From positions 179,836-243,835 of the forward strand of contig ONBK01000004.1 of assembly GCA_900316055.1 (NCBI GenBank): 64,000 nucleotides of DNA. The letters are read 5' to 3'. Position 1 is the first letter of the stretch, and each line of letters starts with the position of its first letter. The DNA comes from an uncultured Bacteroidales bacterium (GTDB taxonomy: Bacteria > Bacteroidota > Bacteroidia > Bacteroidales > P3). A program made the position numbers and the translations under genes. The notes beneath the pieces are model-generated. The model was not told the origin of the DNA. It did no database searches and worked only from the letters and a program-made list of their open reading frames with translations. Shown here piece after piece: positions 24,798-34,637 of this stretch.

Positions 24798-27101
24798 TTA
24801 ACTCTTAACTAATTTCAGCATTACAAGTGTTCCTTTTTTTGCCGCTGTTCCAGCACTCGGCGTCTGCGACACCACCTTTCCGTACCCCGTCAGTCTCACT
24901 TTCAACCCCATCGAGTGCAGCAACTCCACAGCATCCTTCGCACTCATTCCATAGCAGTTCGGCACACGCCCCTGCACAGGTTCCTCGGCACGATAGGCCG
25001 ACAACGAGTCCTGCGCTCCGCCGCGATAAACCACCCACCGACTCTCAGGGTTTGTCGTAGAATAACTGCATCCCAGTAGTTCAAAGGCTTTCTTCATCTC
25101 ACTCTGGTTGCCGCGTAGCAGCACCGGCCGCTGGAGCAGCTTCGCGCTGTCCACGGGCGACAATGCCGCCAAATCCGCGCTCAGTCGCTCATCAATGGCC
25201 ATTACACAGTCGGCAATGGTCCTAAACACCCGCGCCGCCTGCGTACCAAAAGCCTCATGCGGCACCCGCTCCAACATCACATAACACGTGTAGCGCGGCC
25301 GCTCGGCAGGGAAAAAGCCTGCAAACGACGAGTTGTTGTATGCCTGTGTATGGGTCCGCGAGGCCTGGTCGTAGTAGTCGGCGGTACCCGTCTTGCCGGC
25401 GAAATGATACACCTCACTCTTCATCCGCTTCGCTGTGCCGTGGTCCACCACACCTTCCAGCATCTCCCTCACCACCTTGGCACTCTCCTTGCTGAATGCC
25501 TGATTGCGCAGCACCACGGGTTTCATCTCCGTGCGCCGTCCACGACGGTCCACAATAGCCCGACAGAACAGCGGTTTCACCATTCTCCCGTCACCAGCCA
25601 GAGCATTATAGAAGGTGATAATCTGCATCGGGGTGACGGCAGTAGAATAGCCATAGGTGAGGCGCAAGAAGTCGTCCACCGACAAATGCACGTCGTTGAT
25701 GCTCGTCTTCGGCTCCGGACTCCTCACATCCAAATTCAATTTCTCATACGGGAACACCTGACGCATCAACGCCACCAAGTCATCCCTACGGTCCCGGTAG
25801 TACATCCAGCCTAACTGGCACATGCCCACGTTCGACGATTCCTCAATCACTTCCCTCACACTCAACGAATCTCTACCATTCTTCTTGTGACTATCTTTCA
25901 CCACCCGTGCCGTGGGGAAGACACCCGTGCCTACCCTCACCTTCATTGCCGTGTCTATCTTCAGCTTAGGGTCGTTCAACATGGCCATCAATGCCACTGT
26001 CTTCATGGTTGAGCCCGGCTCATAACGACTCGACACCGCCGTGTTCCAGTCTCTCAACTCGTTATATATGGCACTCGACTCCTCACCCTCCACAGGCTTC
26101 TGTTCCGCACGGGCCAAGTTGGCACAGGCCACAACATAGCCCGTCTCCACCTCCATGACAATGGCACAGCCCGCCTTGCCGCCAAAGCGCGCAAGGGTCT
26201 GTCGCAAAGCATCCTCCGCCACATCCTGTATTCTCGTGTCTATGGTCGAGACGATGTTCACACCGTCAATCCGCTTTTGCAACACCACACGCTCCACACT
26301 GTCGCCATCTGTGCGGTTCTCCGAGGACGAGCCCTCGTCTGGGACATCTTCTATCCACACACCCTTCGTCAATCTCCTGCTGTTGAACACTCCGTCCCTA
26401 CCCCGCAAGAGCGAGTCGTAAGCGCCTTCCAAGCCCGTGAAGTCGCCCGTGCCACGTCCATTCTCCAGTCCCACCGTGTTCGAGGCCATTTCCCTGTAGA
26501 TATGCGCCCTCACCTCGTACTTCACACTCCGACGGTCTACCTCCTTCACCACACATCTCTTCCATCCCGGCAACCGCGCTATCGAAAGCCACACCGAATA
26601 AGGCACATGCTGCTCCACCCTGAAACACTGACGGGGATTCTCTTTCTCGCGCTCCTTCTTCACCATCTGCACATAATAGTCCGCAGCATGTCGTCCCATC
26701 GACTCACTGAGTATCAAAGCCATCGTGTCCAACGAGGCATACAACACACTGTCACTCACCGCACCCGAAAACTTTTTCTTCCCTTTCTTGTCAGTCTCAT
26801 ACCGTTTCCCTAAGTCCAAATAAAGATCACACTCTGACACAGTCGTCGCCAGCACCTTGCCGTCACTCGACAAGATATCACCCCGCCGTGCAGGCTCCAC
26901 CTGATTCACCCTCGCTTCACGGCCAGCGCCCCACTCCCGCCACGATTTCTTCACCACACTGCCATCTGCCAACTTCCCTTCCACCTCAGCCGTCTGCGTC
27001 CTCACAATACCCACCACTATTGCCGTCCCCATTCCTAAGGTCAGCAACAAATACAGGGCCAACATTCCCCCGGTCATCCGTGTATTCTTCTCCTTCTTCA
27101 C
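24798..27101 (-). CDS. ftsI: Septal penicillin-binding protein (transpeptidase) with PASTA domain
   Basis: 767 residues. One N-terminal membrane helix (LALYLLLTLGMGTAIVVGIV), a dimerisation/pedestal domain starting RRGDILSSDGKVLATTV, and a transpeptidase domain with all active-site motifs: SxxK in EPGSTMKTVAL, SxN in EESSNVGMCQL, KTG in FAGKTGTADYY. The last 60 residues (RVPNCYGMSAKDAVELLHSM...SQTPSAGTAAKKGTLVML) form one PASTA domain, usual in Bacteroidota FtsI. Crosslinks septal peptidoglycan with FtsW. Sits between ftsL and murE as in most dcw clusters. The 3' end overlaps a short heptamer tract (taaccat type) at about 24788-24810. Confidence 0.95.
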   Translation of the reverse strand: MKKEKNTRMTGGMLALYLLLTLGMGTAIVVGIVRTQTAEVEGKLADGSVVKKSWREWGAGREARVNQVEPARRGDILSSDGKVLATTVSECDLYLDLGKRYETDKKGKKKFSGAVSDSVLYASLDTMALILSESMGRHAADYYVQMVKKEREKENPRQCFRVEQHVPYSVWLSIARLPGWKRCVVKEVDRRSVKYEVRAHIYREMASNTVGLENGRGTGDFTGLEGAYDSLLRGRDGVFNSRRLTKGVWIEDVPDEGSSSENRTDGDSVERVVLQKRIDGVNIVSTIDTRIQDVAEDALRQTLARFGGKAGCAIVMEVETGYVVACANLARAEQKPVEGEESSAIYNELRDWNTAVSSRYEPGSTMKTVALMAMLNDPKLKIDTAMKVRVGTGVFPTARVVKDSHKKNGRDSLSVREVIEESSNVGMCQLGWMYYRDRRDDLVALMRQVFPYEKLNLDVRSPEPKTSINDVHLSVDDFLRLTYGYSTAVTPMQIITFYNALAGDGRMVKPLFCRAIVDRRGRRTEMKPVVLRNQAFSKESAKVVREMLEGVVDHGTAKRMKSEVYHFAGKTGTADYYDQASRTHTQAYNNSSFAGFFPAERPRYTCYVMLERVPHEAFGTQAARVFRTIADCVMAIDERLSADLAALSPVDSAKLLQRPVLLRGNQSEMKKAFELLGCSYSTTNPESRWVVYRGGAQDSLSAYRAEEPVQGRVPNCYGMSAKDAVELLHSMGLKVRLTGYGKVVSQTPSAGTAAKKGTLVMLKLVKS

Positions 27102-27142
27102 TATCTTATCTTTTTTTTCAATAACCTATAACCATTAACCCC

Positions 27143-27730
27143 TCATATCACCTCCGGCGGCGTAGGCATAATCCCCAATCCCTTCTCTCGCTCCAAGTCA
27201 TCCCTGATCTGCGAAATCCGCACTGCATTCTGATTCATCTTCTGCAACTGTATCTGATGCTCGCGCAACTCGTTCACCCGCTCCTGCACCGCCATCTTCT
27301 TTCTACTCAACGCCTCCACCTGATAACGGTTGGCCACTACAAGCAACATGTACACCAGACAGAGCAACAGCAAAGGTATCTGCCTCAGCACCAACTTATC
27401 CGACAGCACATCGCCTCCCAAAACTTTCGCCACACCCTTCGCTACACCACTCACACGGCTGTTCGACATCGTGACGGGAGTCTCCTCCACCTCATCCTTC
27501 ATCGCCTCCACACTTTCTCTATTCACCTCCACACTTTCAGCCTTCACCTCTTCCTCGACCGGCGGCATCGGTTGTCTCGTCTCTGGTTCGGGCACAGGCT
27601 CATGATGGCGACGACGATTGCCCGTTGGCCTCCTCGTCCCTTTGTCGCTCACAGCCTCTTTCAGAGCCTCGCGAGCCACATCACCCTCAAGTCCCTCTTC
27701 CACAGTCTTCTCTCTGAACCTGTTTCCCAT
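27143..27730 (-). CDS. FtsL-like divisome protein
   Basis: 195 residues. A long, charged and proline-containing cytoplasmic N-terminus (about 115 residues; PVPEPETRQPMPPVEEE), one transmembrane helix (IPLLLLCLVYMLLVVANRY), then a short coiled coil (RKKMAVQERVNELREHQIQL) and an ending GIMPTPPEVI. This architecture and the place between rsmH and ftsI identify the Bacteroidota FtsL equivalent, which joins FtsB and FtsQ and activates FtsWI. Sequence similarity to E. coli FtsL is minimal; the N-terminal extension is typical for the phylum. The start overlaps no other gene; rsmH ends 8 bases away. Confidence 0.8.
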   Translation of the reverse strand: MGNRFREKTVEEGLEGDVAREALKEAVSDKGTRRPTGNRRRHHEPVPEPETRQPMPPVEEEVKAESVEVNRESVEAMKDEVEETPVTMSNSRVSGVAKGVAKVLGGDVLSDKLVLRQIPLLLLCLVYMLLVVANRYQVEALSRKKMAVQERVNELREHQIQLQKMNQNAVRISQIRDDLEREKGLGIMPTPPEVI

Positions 27731-27738
27731 ATACTATT

Positions 27739-28686
27739 TTAATTCATTAATGTGTTATTTCGTTCCGCCACTCGGAGCCTCGCACTGCGGGCCCTGTTAT
27801 TTCGCGCCAATTCCTCCTCACCGGCCTGCACAGCTCCACGGCTTACCATCCGCATCGGCGACAGCACGTTTCCGTAGAAATCCTTCTCCACCACGCCATC
27901 GAAATTGCCGCTACGCATGAAATTCTTCACCAACCGGTCTTCCAACGAGTGGTAGCTGATAACCACCAACCGACCACCCGGCACTAAAACCTCGCTGGCC
28001 TGTTGCAACATCTCCTTCAACGCCTCCAACTCGCCATTCACCTCTATACGCAACGCCTGAAACAGCATCGCCAAATACTTGTTCTCCATGCCTCGCGGCA
28101 GATGACGCGAGACAGCCTCCTTCAGATCCATCGTCGTCCGAATACCTCCTGTCTCCGCTTTCCGACCTCTGAATTGAACTATCGCTCTCGCCATCTGACG
28201 GGCATTCGGCAACTCGCCATAGAGTTTCAACAACCGCGCCAACTCCTCCTCCCCGAGACTATTCACCAAGTCGGATGCCGTCACCTCGCCACGACGGTCC
28301 ATCCTCAAATCAAGGGCACCGTCGAAACGGGTCGAAAAACCACGCTCAGCCACATCAAATTGATGACTGCTCACACCTAAATCCGCCAATATACCATCCA
28401 CCTGCCGCACTCCATGCAACCGCAGGAAACTCTTCAAATAACGAAAATTTTCATTGATGAAATCAAACTGAGCACCGTTTTCAACTTTCAACTTTCCACT
28501 TTCAACTTTCGCATCCTCATCCTGATCGAACGCCAACAGTCGCCCACCCTCTCCCAATCGTTCCAGAATGGCACGCGAATGGCCACCGCCCCCGAAAGTC
28601 ACGTCGACATACGTACCGTCGGGATGCAATGCGAGGCCAGCCAAAGCCTCATCCAACATCACTGGGATATGGTACTCACTGCTCAT
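27739..28686 (-). CDS. rsmH: 16S rRNA (cytosine(1402)-N4)-methyltransferase
   Basis: 315 residues from ATG 28686 (MSSEYHIPVMLDEALAGLAL); a longer frame from 28731 lies inside mraZ and is not conserved. SAM-dependent methylation of C1402 in 16S rRNA. Motifs: YVDVTFGGGGHSRAIL (SAM loop), LLAFDQDEDA, ILADLGVSSHQFD, RGFSTRFDGALDLRMD, RVFQALRIEVN-like LFQALRIEVNGEL, VISYHSLEDRLVK, NNRARSARLRVAE. A heptamer tract (28477-28511) inserts KVESGKLKVENG just after the DQD motif (residues 59-70). Overlaps the mraZ stop by 11 bases. Confidence 0.96.
   Translation of the reverse strand: MSSEYHIPVMLDEALAGLALHPDGTYVDVTFGGGGHSRAILERLGEGGRLLAFDQDEDAKVESGKLKVENGAQFDFINENFRYLKSFLRLHGVRQVDGILADLGVSSHQFDVAERGFSTRFDGALDLRMDRRGEVTASDLVNSLGEEELARLLKLYGELPNARQMARAIVQFRGRKAETGGIRTTMDLKEAVSRHLPRGMENKYLAMLFQALRIEVNGELEALKEMLQQASEVLVPGGRLVVISYHSLEDRLVKNFMRSGNFDGVVEKDFYGNVLSPMRMVSRGAVQAGEEELARNNRARSARLRVAERNNTLMN
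28477..28511 (+). repeat. Heptamer (actttca) tract inside rsmH
   Basis: Units gttttca, actttca, actttcc, actttca, actttcg in frame with rsmH, next to the conserved DQD motif of the SAM-binding region. Confidence 0.8.
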
Positions 28687-29137
28687 TCTTGACAGGCATT
28701 GTGCCCAGCAGCGCCTCTGCCTTCTCGGCAAAATCTCTGCTCGACTGGTTCATCTTCTCGTAGGTCTCACGGCCCCACAGCTCGATGAACTTGCCCGTTG
28801 ATTGCAACACAATCTCCTTCGCCTTCGCAATCATATGCTTCTGCTCCGCCGGCACCAAAAGCCTGTCGTTCGAATCCAATTCGATAACATTGCCCTCCGT
28901 CAGCTTACGAAGCACCTCACGATCTTCGCGGCGATAAGGATTCAGCAGCCCTTGCAACTTCTCCACTTCCTCCCTGAAACTGGCATACGTCCATAGCTCC
29001 AAACACTCGGCATAGACACTCTCGCGGATAACGAAACGACCGTCCTCCGTCTCCAACTGCCTCTTCAGCGCAATTGGGAACTTGAAGCGGCCATTCGAGT
29101 CCACCTTACAGTATTCTTTTCCAAGTATTAAGGCCAT
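28676..29137 (-). CDS. mraZ: Division/cell wall cluster transcriptional regulator MraZ
   Basis: 153 residues, two SpoVT/AbrB-type half-domains: ALILGKEYCKVDSNGRFKFPIALKRQL-like start (read in parts) and EGNVIELDSNDRLLVPAEQK, each with the D-x-x-G/D-R-hydrophobic-P core of MraZ. First gene of the dcw cluster and, in bacteria studied, an autoregulator of the cluster promoter. The upstream region (29138-29340) is AT-rich; minus-strand TATTTTTA near 29168 resembles a -7 box but is not an exact match, and no direct-repeat MraZ box was identified. Confidence 0.93.
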   Translation of the reverse strand: MALILGKEYCKVDSNGRFKFPIALKRQLETEDGRFVIRESVYAECLELWTYASFREEVEKLQGLLNPYRREDREVLRKLTEGNVIELDSNDRLLVPAEQKHMIAKAKEIVLQSTGKFIELWGRETYEKMNQSSRDFAEKAEALLGTMPVKNEQ

Positions 29138-29455
29138 TTTTACCTATTTTTTTTCAGGGTGTAAAAATACGAAGATTTTTCCAATTTCTGCCTTAAAAAT
29201 CCAAAATTTGTTGTTTTTAACCAATTTTTGTTGTTCATAACCCTAAACGAAAGAATTGAAAAAAAGTTTCACTTTTGTGTTTTTTTTTGAAAAAAAGTAG
29301 TTTTTATACATTCACCATCTCTTGTTGAAAACTTTTTTCCACCCCGCTATCCCGCTATCGCCGTACCAACACCGTCCATGGACGTAGATGGTATAGTGTT
29401 GATACACCATTAAAGCGTTGTTCTATGCAGATTGCCAACTAATAACGTTTTTTTC
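29138..29455. other. Divergent AT-rich intergenic region between mraZ and the giant T9SS gene
   Basis: About 320 bases without a gene. The first 200 bases are very AT-rich with T and A runs and a weak -7-like box for mraZ. 29361-29402 holds a member of the palindromic repeat family. The promoter of the plus-strand gene begins at 29456. No RNA gene recognised. Confidence 0.7.
29361..29402. repeat. Imperfect palindrome of the dispersed ccatgg-centred family
   Basis: Shares caacaccgtccatggacg with the perfect palindrome at 12464-12499; the outer arms gtaccaacac and gtgttgatac match with one mismatch. Located upstream of both mraZ and the giant T9SS protein gene. Confidence 0.7.
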
Positions 29456-29486
29456 TTGCAGTATTTAATAATATTGGCTACATTTG
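29456..29486 (+). promoter_or_regulatory. Bacteroidota promoter for the giant T9SS protein
   Basis: TTG at 29456-29458 and TACATTTG at 29479-29486, 20 bases apart, followed by CA. It places the transcript start near 29493 and therefore the translation start at ATG 29537 rather than at 29432. Confidence 0.7.
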
Positions 29487-29536
29487 CATTTAGAAAAAAA
29501 ACACTTTTAGGCATTATACTACTGAAATCCAAAGCA

Positions 29537-32500
29537 ATGCACAAAACCGCTTTTTTCCTTTCCATCCTATTGGTAGCGGCGTCCTTCGTTTGCGCCCAAA
29601 ATACATCCACTGTTCGTACTTCCACCGGACGCGAATTCTGGGTGATGTTCCTTGACAACCAAGGCGACCAAACTCCCCACCAGACCACTCTGACCGCCAT
29701 CGGCGACAGCAACGCTTCCATTACCGTCTCCAATCCCTCCACAGGCTGGAACACCACGGTTAATATCACTGCCGGCCAGTCTGTCCAGATCACAGTCCCT
29801 TTAACGTCTTCCATATCTCACCAATCAAACACCAGCCAAACCAAGCATTTGGGTCTACATGTCACCTCTTCCTCTTCCATTAACCTCTATGCCAAGAACT
29901 ACAAGTTTAAGTGCAACGATGCAACTCTGATTATACCATCCCATTCATTAGGAACCCAGTACATAATGCAGGACTATCAGGGGGACGTCTCCCATTCTTC
30001 AATTTCCAGTGCCGAGGTGGGGTTTGTGGCCACACAGAACAATACCATTCTTACCGTGGTACTCCCTTGCAATTTAATGAATAACTCTGCAACTGCCGGT
30101 GACACACTGACAGTCAACCTGATGTGTGGCGAAAGCTATCAGCTTATCGCCACTGCCCCAGGTTCTTTCTCCGGTATGGAAGTCACCTCCAACGGAAAAC
30201 CCTTCGCTGCTTTCCAAGGCAATCGCGTAGCCTATATCCCTACGGGTGCCTCCGGAGCCGACCTGCTCTATGAGCAAGCGATACCTGTGGAATACTGGGG
30301 CACCGACTACGTAGTCTTGCCCACCAGCGGCCGGAATGGAGACCAAATAAGAATCACTTCATCGGAAGACAATTGTCAGATATATGCCAACGGCATGCTC
30401 GTCAGCACCCTACAGAAAGGGGAAACCTTTGAGGACAACTTGAGTGGCGGAAACGCCAAACGCTATACAAGTACGAAGAAAATTTGTGTCGGGCGCTACT
30501 TGCGCAGTAGCTCTTCAGGAGGCAACCCCGGCGACCCCTCGTCAGTCATGATTCCAGACGTTACACAAGGGTGTGAGCATATCCGATTCGAGCTTCTTGC
30601 ATCATCCGATATTGAGAACTATTTTATCAACATTGTGGCACGAAACGAAGACACAGCAGGTATCACTCTCGACGGTCTTAGCATCAGCCACACATTTACC
30701 CCTATTGACACTGCCTACTGTTTTTCTCAAATAGCATATTCTGCCTCCACCCATGTACTGGAGAGCCCCCTTGGACCCGTCGTGGCAGAATGCTATGGTT
30801 TAGGCTACTATGCCAGCTATGCCTATCTTTTAGGACGTTCCTTCTGCGAACAGCAAACAGGCCAACCCACAGCATGTCCCAATCACACAACTGTGGGCGA
30901 TGACTTCTGGGTGACCTTTATTCCTAATGGGCAGACAACAACTCCCACCTTTTCATTGCTTGCCACGGGTTTGGACAATGCCACTATCACTGTCACCAAT
31001 CCTATCACAGGTTGGAGCACCACAGCCTCCCATACCGGCGGGACAAAGACGTGCATTAACCTGCCCACCGTGTCGGGAAACAATATTCCTTCGGCCACGG
31101 CTGCCAATCTTGGCTTCCACGTCACCTCGACAGCCGACATCTCACTCTATGCCAGCAATTTTACCGACGCTTCGTGGGACATCTGCAACATCTTACCCAC
31201 CGAGCGTTTGACCTCGCAATACATCGTGCAGGACTATCCCAACAATAGCAACTATCAGGGGGCTATGGCACTGGTGGCCACCGAGGACAACACTGTCTTT
31301 TCCATGGTGCTTCCTTGTGCGGTAGATGGACTCAGCCTACCTGTCGGCAGCACCTATACTGTCACTCTCAACGCAGGCCAGACATTAGCATTGAAATGCG
31401 GTGAGAACGACGGCTTCAGCGGCATGACCGTAAGCTCGAACAACAAACCCTTCGCCCTCTTCCAAGGCCACTCCTGCGCCCGTGTGGGCACCACAGATGC
31501 CCTACGCGGCCGCGACCACCTGATGGAGCAGTCAATACCTCTCGACTGGTGGGGGCGGGAGTTTGTAGTGGTGTCAGAGCAGGCACGCACTGAAGGTGAT
31601 AGGATTCGCATCACCGCTTCGGGGAACAATACGGTTGTGAATATTGTTGGACTTTTAGGCAACAGCACTTTCACCCTCAACGCCGGCCAAACTCACGAGT
31701 ACCATTTACCAGCAAACTCGGCAGCGCACATCACCTCGAGCGGCCCTGTATATGTCTGCAAATACCTTATCAGCTTCGATAAATTCAACCCCACCTCGCT
31801 GGGCGACCCCGCATCTGTGGACATTCCTCCTGTTCACAACTGGCTCTGCAGTACGACATTTCCTGTACACAACAGTAACAACAACCCCAGCAGCGAGCAA
31901 TATATCTCTGCGGGCCATCACTACATAGACATTGTAACCACCACAGCGGCTATCGATAGTATGAGGCTCGACGGGGTGTTGCTGCCATCTTCACAGTTCA
32001 CAGCCTTGACGGGCACACCCTACAGCTACTACCAAGGTACCATCGCCCTGGGAGCTCACACACTCGAAAACAGTAGTGGACCATTCTATGCCACCGTCTC
32101 GGGTCACGGCCGCTGGGTAGCCTACTCCTTCCTTGCCGGCATGGGCTTGGATGAAGAGCCACACCAAGGGGAATGCACAATGGACAACGGACAAGGAACA
32201 GACTTCTGGGCTACTTTCCTCTGCAACGACGATGACCCTGCAAATGCCGTTCTTTCTCTGATAGCCACTGGTGCACAAGAGGCATCGGTGACAGTGACAA
32301 ATCCGGTAACAGGATGGACTCAAACCACGACTCTGCCCGCTGGAGATAAAATACGAATTACCTTACCCACCGCCAACACTATCCCTTCGGGACAACCACA
32401 CAATATCGGATACCACATCACATCGACAGAGCCTATCACGCTATATGCCAGCAATTACAAGGAGGGGTCGCTGGATTTCTCACAGGTGCTACCAAGTTTT

Positions 32501-34534
32501 GCCCTTAGCGACAACTACCTTGTGCAGAATTATTCGAACAACAGCGACCACCCGGCCAATGTGGCTATTGTGGCCACTAAGGACAGCACTCACCTCTCAA
32601 TGGTGTTCCCCTGCACGGTCACGGGGCTCACTCTGCCGGCAGGAAGTCCTTATTCAGTGACCCTTAATACTGGCCAAAGCCTAATGCTTCGTGCCAATCA
32701 AGGTGGTGACTTTTCGGGTATGGAGATTCTCTCGAATTGCAAACCCTTCGCACTTTTCCAAGGATGTGCCGCGGGACGCGTGGGCGACAACGGAACAAAT
32801 ACTGGACGCGATCACTTTTTTGAGCAAGCACTGCCACCTGCGCTATGGGGTACTGAATTCGTGGTCAATGCATCATTAGACCGTACCGAAGGAGATCGTG
32901 TGCTGATAACCGCAGGAGAAGACAACTGCATTGTTCAAATCAACGGCATCATTGTGGCCACCTTAATGCGCGGTCAAAGTCACGAATACTCCCTTGCCTC
33001 CAACACGACAGCCTATATTGTCACCTCGCAACCCGCTTATGCCTGCCTCTATTTGGTGAGTTACCGGAACGGAGGAACTCTTGGTGATCCCGGTGCTGCA
33101 ACCCTACCGCCTGTGAACCGCTGGGTGTGCCACAGTAACTTCATGTTGCACCAGTGCAACAACAACACCTCGAGCCAATTTTATATCGCCAACCCATACA
33201 TCAACATTGTTGCCGACAGCACAACCGTAGGTGTTTTAGCACTTGACGGAGCAGTCATTCCAGCCTCGCAATTCAGTCCTGTTGCCGGCACCCCCTATAG
33301 CCACACCCGAATGCATATAACTTATGGCCCCCACACCCTCGATGGCGGCAACGCGGGGACCTTCGCGGCACGAGTCTATGGGTTGGGGCAATGGGCAGGA
33401 TTCTCTTATAATATCGACATGCTGTTTGACACCATAGAACGTTGCATTCCCGAAAGACATCGCGACACGGTAAACCACTACGACACCGTCTGTCAGGGGC
33501 ATGGCTATAACGGGTATGGTTTCGATGTTACTGGTGCACAGACGGCGGTGGCTGGAAACATCATACTGACTGACTCCACGACAGTTGACGACACCCTTGT
33601 TCGCTACACTTCGCTGACCCTCACGGTGCTTCCCAACAGCACTAACGAGGTAAGCACCAGCATCGTTGTAGGTGACACCCTCGTGTACTGCGACAGCGTG
33701 ATAACCCTTGCCGGGGACTACATATTCACCCTCACTGCTGCGAACGGATGCGATTCTATCATCATGCTCCATATCACCTACCAGACCATAGGGCTCTCTG
33801 CCAGTGCCAATGGAGTCTGTCCCGGCGAAGAGGTGACGCTGACTGCCGAAGGCACACACATCTACTACTGGGGGTCTACACCCTATGACCCCGAACTCGA
33901 CAGCCAGCAAGGGGAGAACCCCATCACCGTGCACCCCGAGGTCACCACCACCTACCAGCTGCTTGATGCTTCTGGCAACATCATCTCTTCCGTCACCGTC
34001 GGGGTGGAACCGCCACCAACGCTCTGCATCGAGACCAATCGCGACTTCATCGACTTCGACCATCCCGTCATCACCCTCCACGACTGTTCTCCCGAACGTT
34101 ACAGCTCCACTTGGACATTCTCCGACGGCTACACCCTCAGTGGCGAGCGTGCACGACGTCAGTTTGCGCACCCGTTGCCCGACACCGTCACTGTCACACT
34201 CCACTCCTGCAACCATTACGACTGCTGCAATGATACCACCATCGGTTTCAGTCCTAAGATTCGTTCCGTATGGTTCCCAAACATTTTCACCCCAAATCTC
34301 GAAAGCAACAATCACTTCGGCCCTGTTACCAGTTGTCAAGTGGCTGATTTCGAAATATTCCTCTACAATCGATGGGGACTTCTCGTGTGGCACTCCACCG
34401 ATATCAACACCCCGTGGGACGGTACACACGACGGCTGTGCTGTGCCACAGGGAGCATATGCCTACCGCTGGTATTTGAAGGATGTCCATGGGGACCGATG
34501 GAGCGGAACGGGCACAGTGACACTGATAAGGTGA
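29537..34534 (+). CDS. Giant secreted protein: three IgGFc-binding-like modules and T9SS type B sorting domain
   Basis: 1665 residues. Signal peptide MHKTAFFLSILLVAASFVCA. Three homologous modules of roughly 420 residues begin at about residues 33, 456 and 890 (REFWVMFLDN, DDFWVTFIPNG, TDFWATFLCND). Each repeats the same landmarks: TVSNPSTGW-like strand, ITLYASNYK, VQNYSNNSD, VVATKDSTHLSMVFPC, SGMEILSNCKPFALFQG, GDRVLITA, YVCKYL, GDPASVDIPPV. This is the pattern of the IgGFc-binding protein N-terminal domain found in Bacteroidota adhesins. After about residue 1300 come a linker and a PKD-like domain (WTFSDGYTLSGERA), and the last 90 residues (VWFPNIFTPN, FEIFLYNRWGLLVWHS, WDGTHDGCAVPQGAYAYRW) are the gliding-motility-associated type B sorting domain. 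Probably a surface adhesin; ligand unknown. Confidence 0.87.
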   Translation: MHKTAFFLSILLVAASFVCAQNTSTVRTSTGREFWVMFLDNQGDQTPHQTTLTAIGDSNASITVSNPSTGWNTTVNITAGQSVQITVPLTSSISHQSNTSQTKHLGLHVTSSSSINLYAKNYKFKCNDATLIIPSHSLGTQYIMQDYQGDVSHSSISSAEVGFVATQNNTILTVVLPCNLMNNSATAGDTLTVNLMCGESYQLIATAPGSFSGMEVTSNGKPFAAFQGNRVAYIPTGASGADLLYEQAIPVEYWGTDYVVLPTSGRNGDQIRITSSEDNCQIYANGMLVSTLQKGETFEDNLSGGNAKRYTSTKKICVGRYLRSSSSGGNPGDPSSVMIPDVTQGCEHIRFELLASSDIENYFINIVARNEDTAGITLDGLSISHTFTPIDTAYCFSQIAYSASTHVLESPLGPVVAECYGLGYYASYAYLLGRSFCEQQTGQPTACPNHTTVGDDFWVTFIPNGQTTTPTFSLLATGLDNATITVTNPITGWSTTASHTGGTKTCINLPTVSGNNIPSATAANLGFHVTSTADISLYASNFTDASWDICNILPTERLTSQYIVQDYPNNSNYQGAMALVATEDNTVFSMVLPCAVDGLSLPVGSTYTVTLNAGQTLALKCGENDGFSGMTVSSNNKPFALFQGHSCARVGTTDALRGRDHLMEQSIPLDWWGREFVVVSEQARTEGDRIRITASGNNTVVNIVGLLGNSTFTLNAGQTHEYHLPANSAAHITSSGPVYVCKYLISFDKFNPTSLGDPASVDIPPVHNWLCSTTFPVHNSNNNPSSEQYISAGHHYIDIVTTTAAIDSMRLDGVLLPSSQFTALTGTPYSYYQGTIALGAHTLENSSGPFYATVSGHGRWVAYSFLAGMGLDEEPHQGECTMDNGQGTDFWATFLCNDDDPANAVLSLIATGAQEASVTVTNPVTGWTQTTTLPAGDKIRITLPTANTIPSGQPHNIGYHITSTEPITLYASNYKEGSLDFSQVLPSFALSDNYLVQNYSNNSDHPANVAIVATKDSTHLSMVFPCTVTGLTLPAGSPYSVTLNTGQSLMLRANQGGDFSGMEILSNCKPFALFQGCAAGRVGDNGTNTGRDHFFEQALPPALWGTEFVVNASLDRTEGDRVLITAGEDNCIVQINGIIVATLMRGQSHEYSLASNTTAYIVTSQPAYACLYLVSYRNGGTLGDPGAATLPPVNRWVCHSNFMLHQCNNNTSSQFYIANPYINIVADSTTVGVLALDGAVIPASQFSPVAGTPYSHTRMHITYGPHTLDGGNAGTFAARVYGLGQWAGFSYNIDMLFDTIERCIPERHRDTVNHYDTVCQGHGYNGYGFDVTGAQTAVAGNIILTDSTTVDDTLVRYTSLTLTVLPNSTNEVSTSIVVGDTLVYCDSVITLAGDYIFTLTAANGCDSIIMLHITYQTIGLSASANGVCPGEEVTLTAEGTHIYYWGSTPYDPELDSQQGENPITVHPEVTTTYQLLDASGNIISSVTVGVEPPPTLCIETNRDFIDFDHPVITLHDCSPERYSSTWTFSDGYTLSGERARRQFAHPLPDTVTVTLHSCNHYDCCNDTTIGFSPKIRSVWFPNIFTPNLESNNHFGPVTSCQVADFEIFLYNRWGLLVWHSTDINTPWDGTHDGCAVPQGAYAYRWYLKDVHGDRWSGTGTVTLIR

Positions 34535-34582
34535 GGGGCATAAATGTTTTCGCACGTCTATGTGTAATTCGGGATTTTTTTG

Positions 34583-34590
34583 TATTTTTG
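34583..34590 (+). promoter_or_regulatory. -7 promoter box for the S46 peptidase
   Basis: TATTTTTG followed by CA; no clear -33 element. The transcript would start near 34597 and the ATG at 34638 is the first plausible start after it. Confidence 0.6.
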
Positions 34591-34637
34591 CATTTTGGAA
34601 ATTATTTAATTTAATAATCATAAAAACTTTTAAAACA

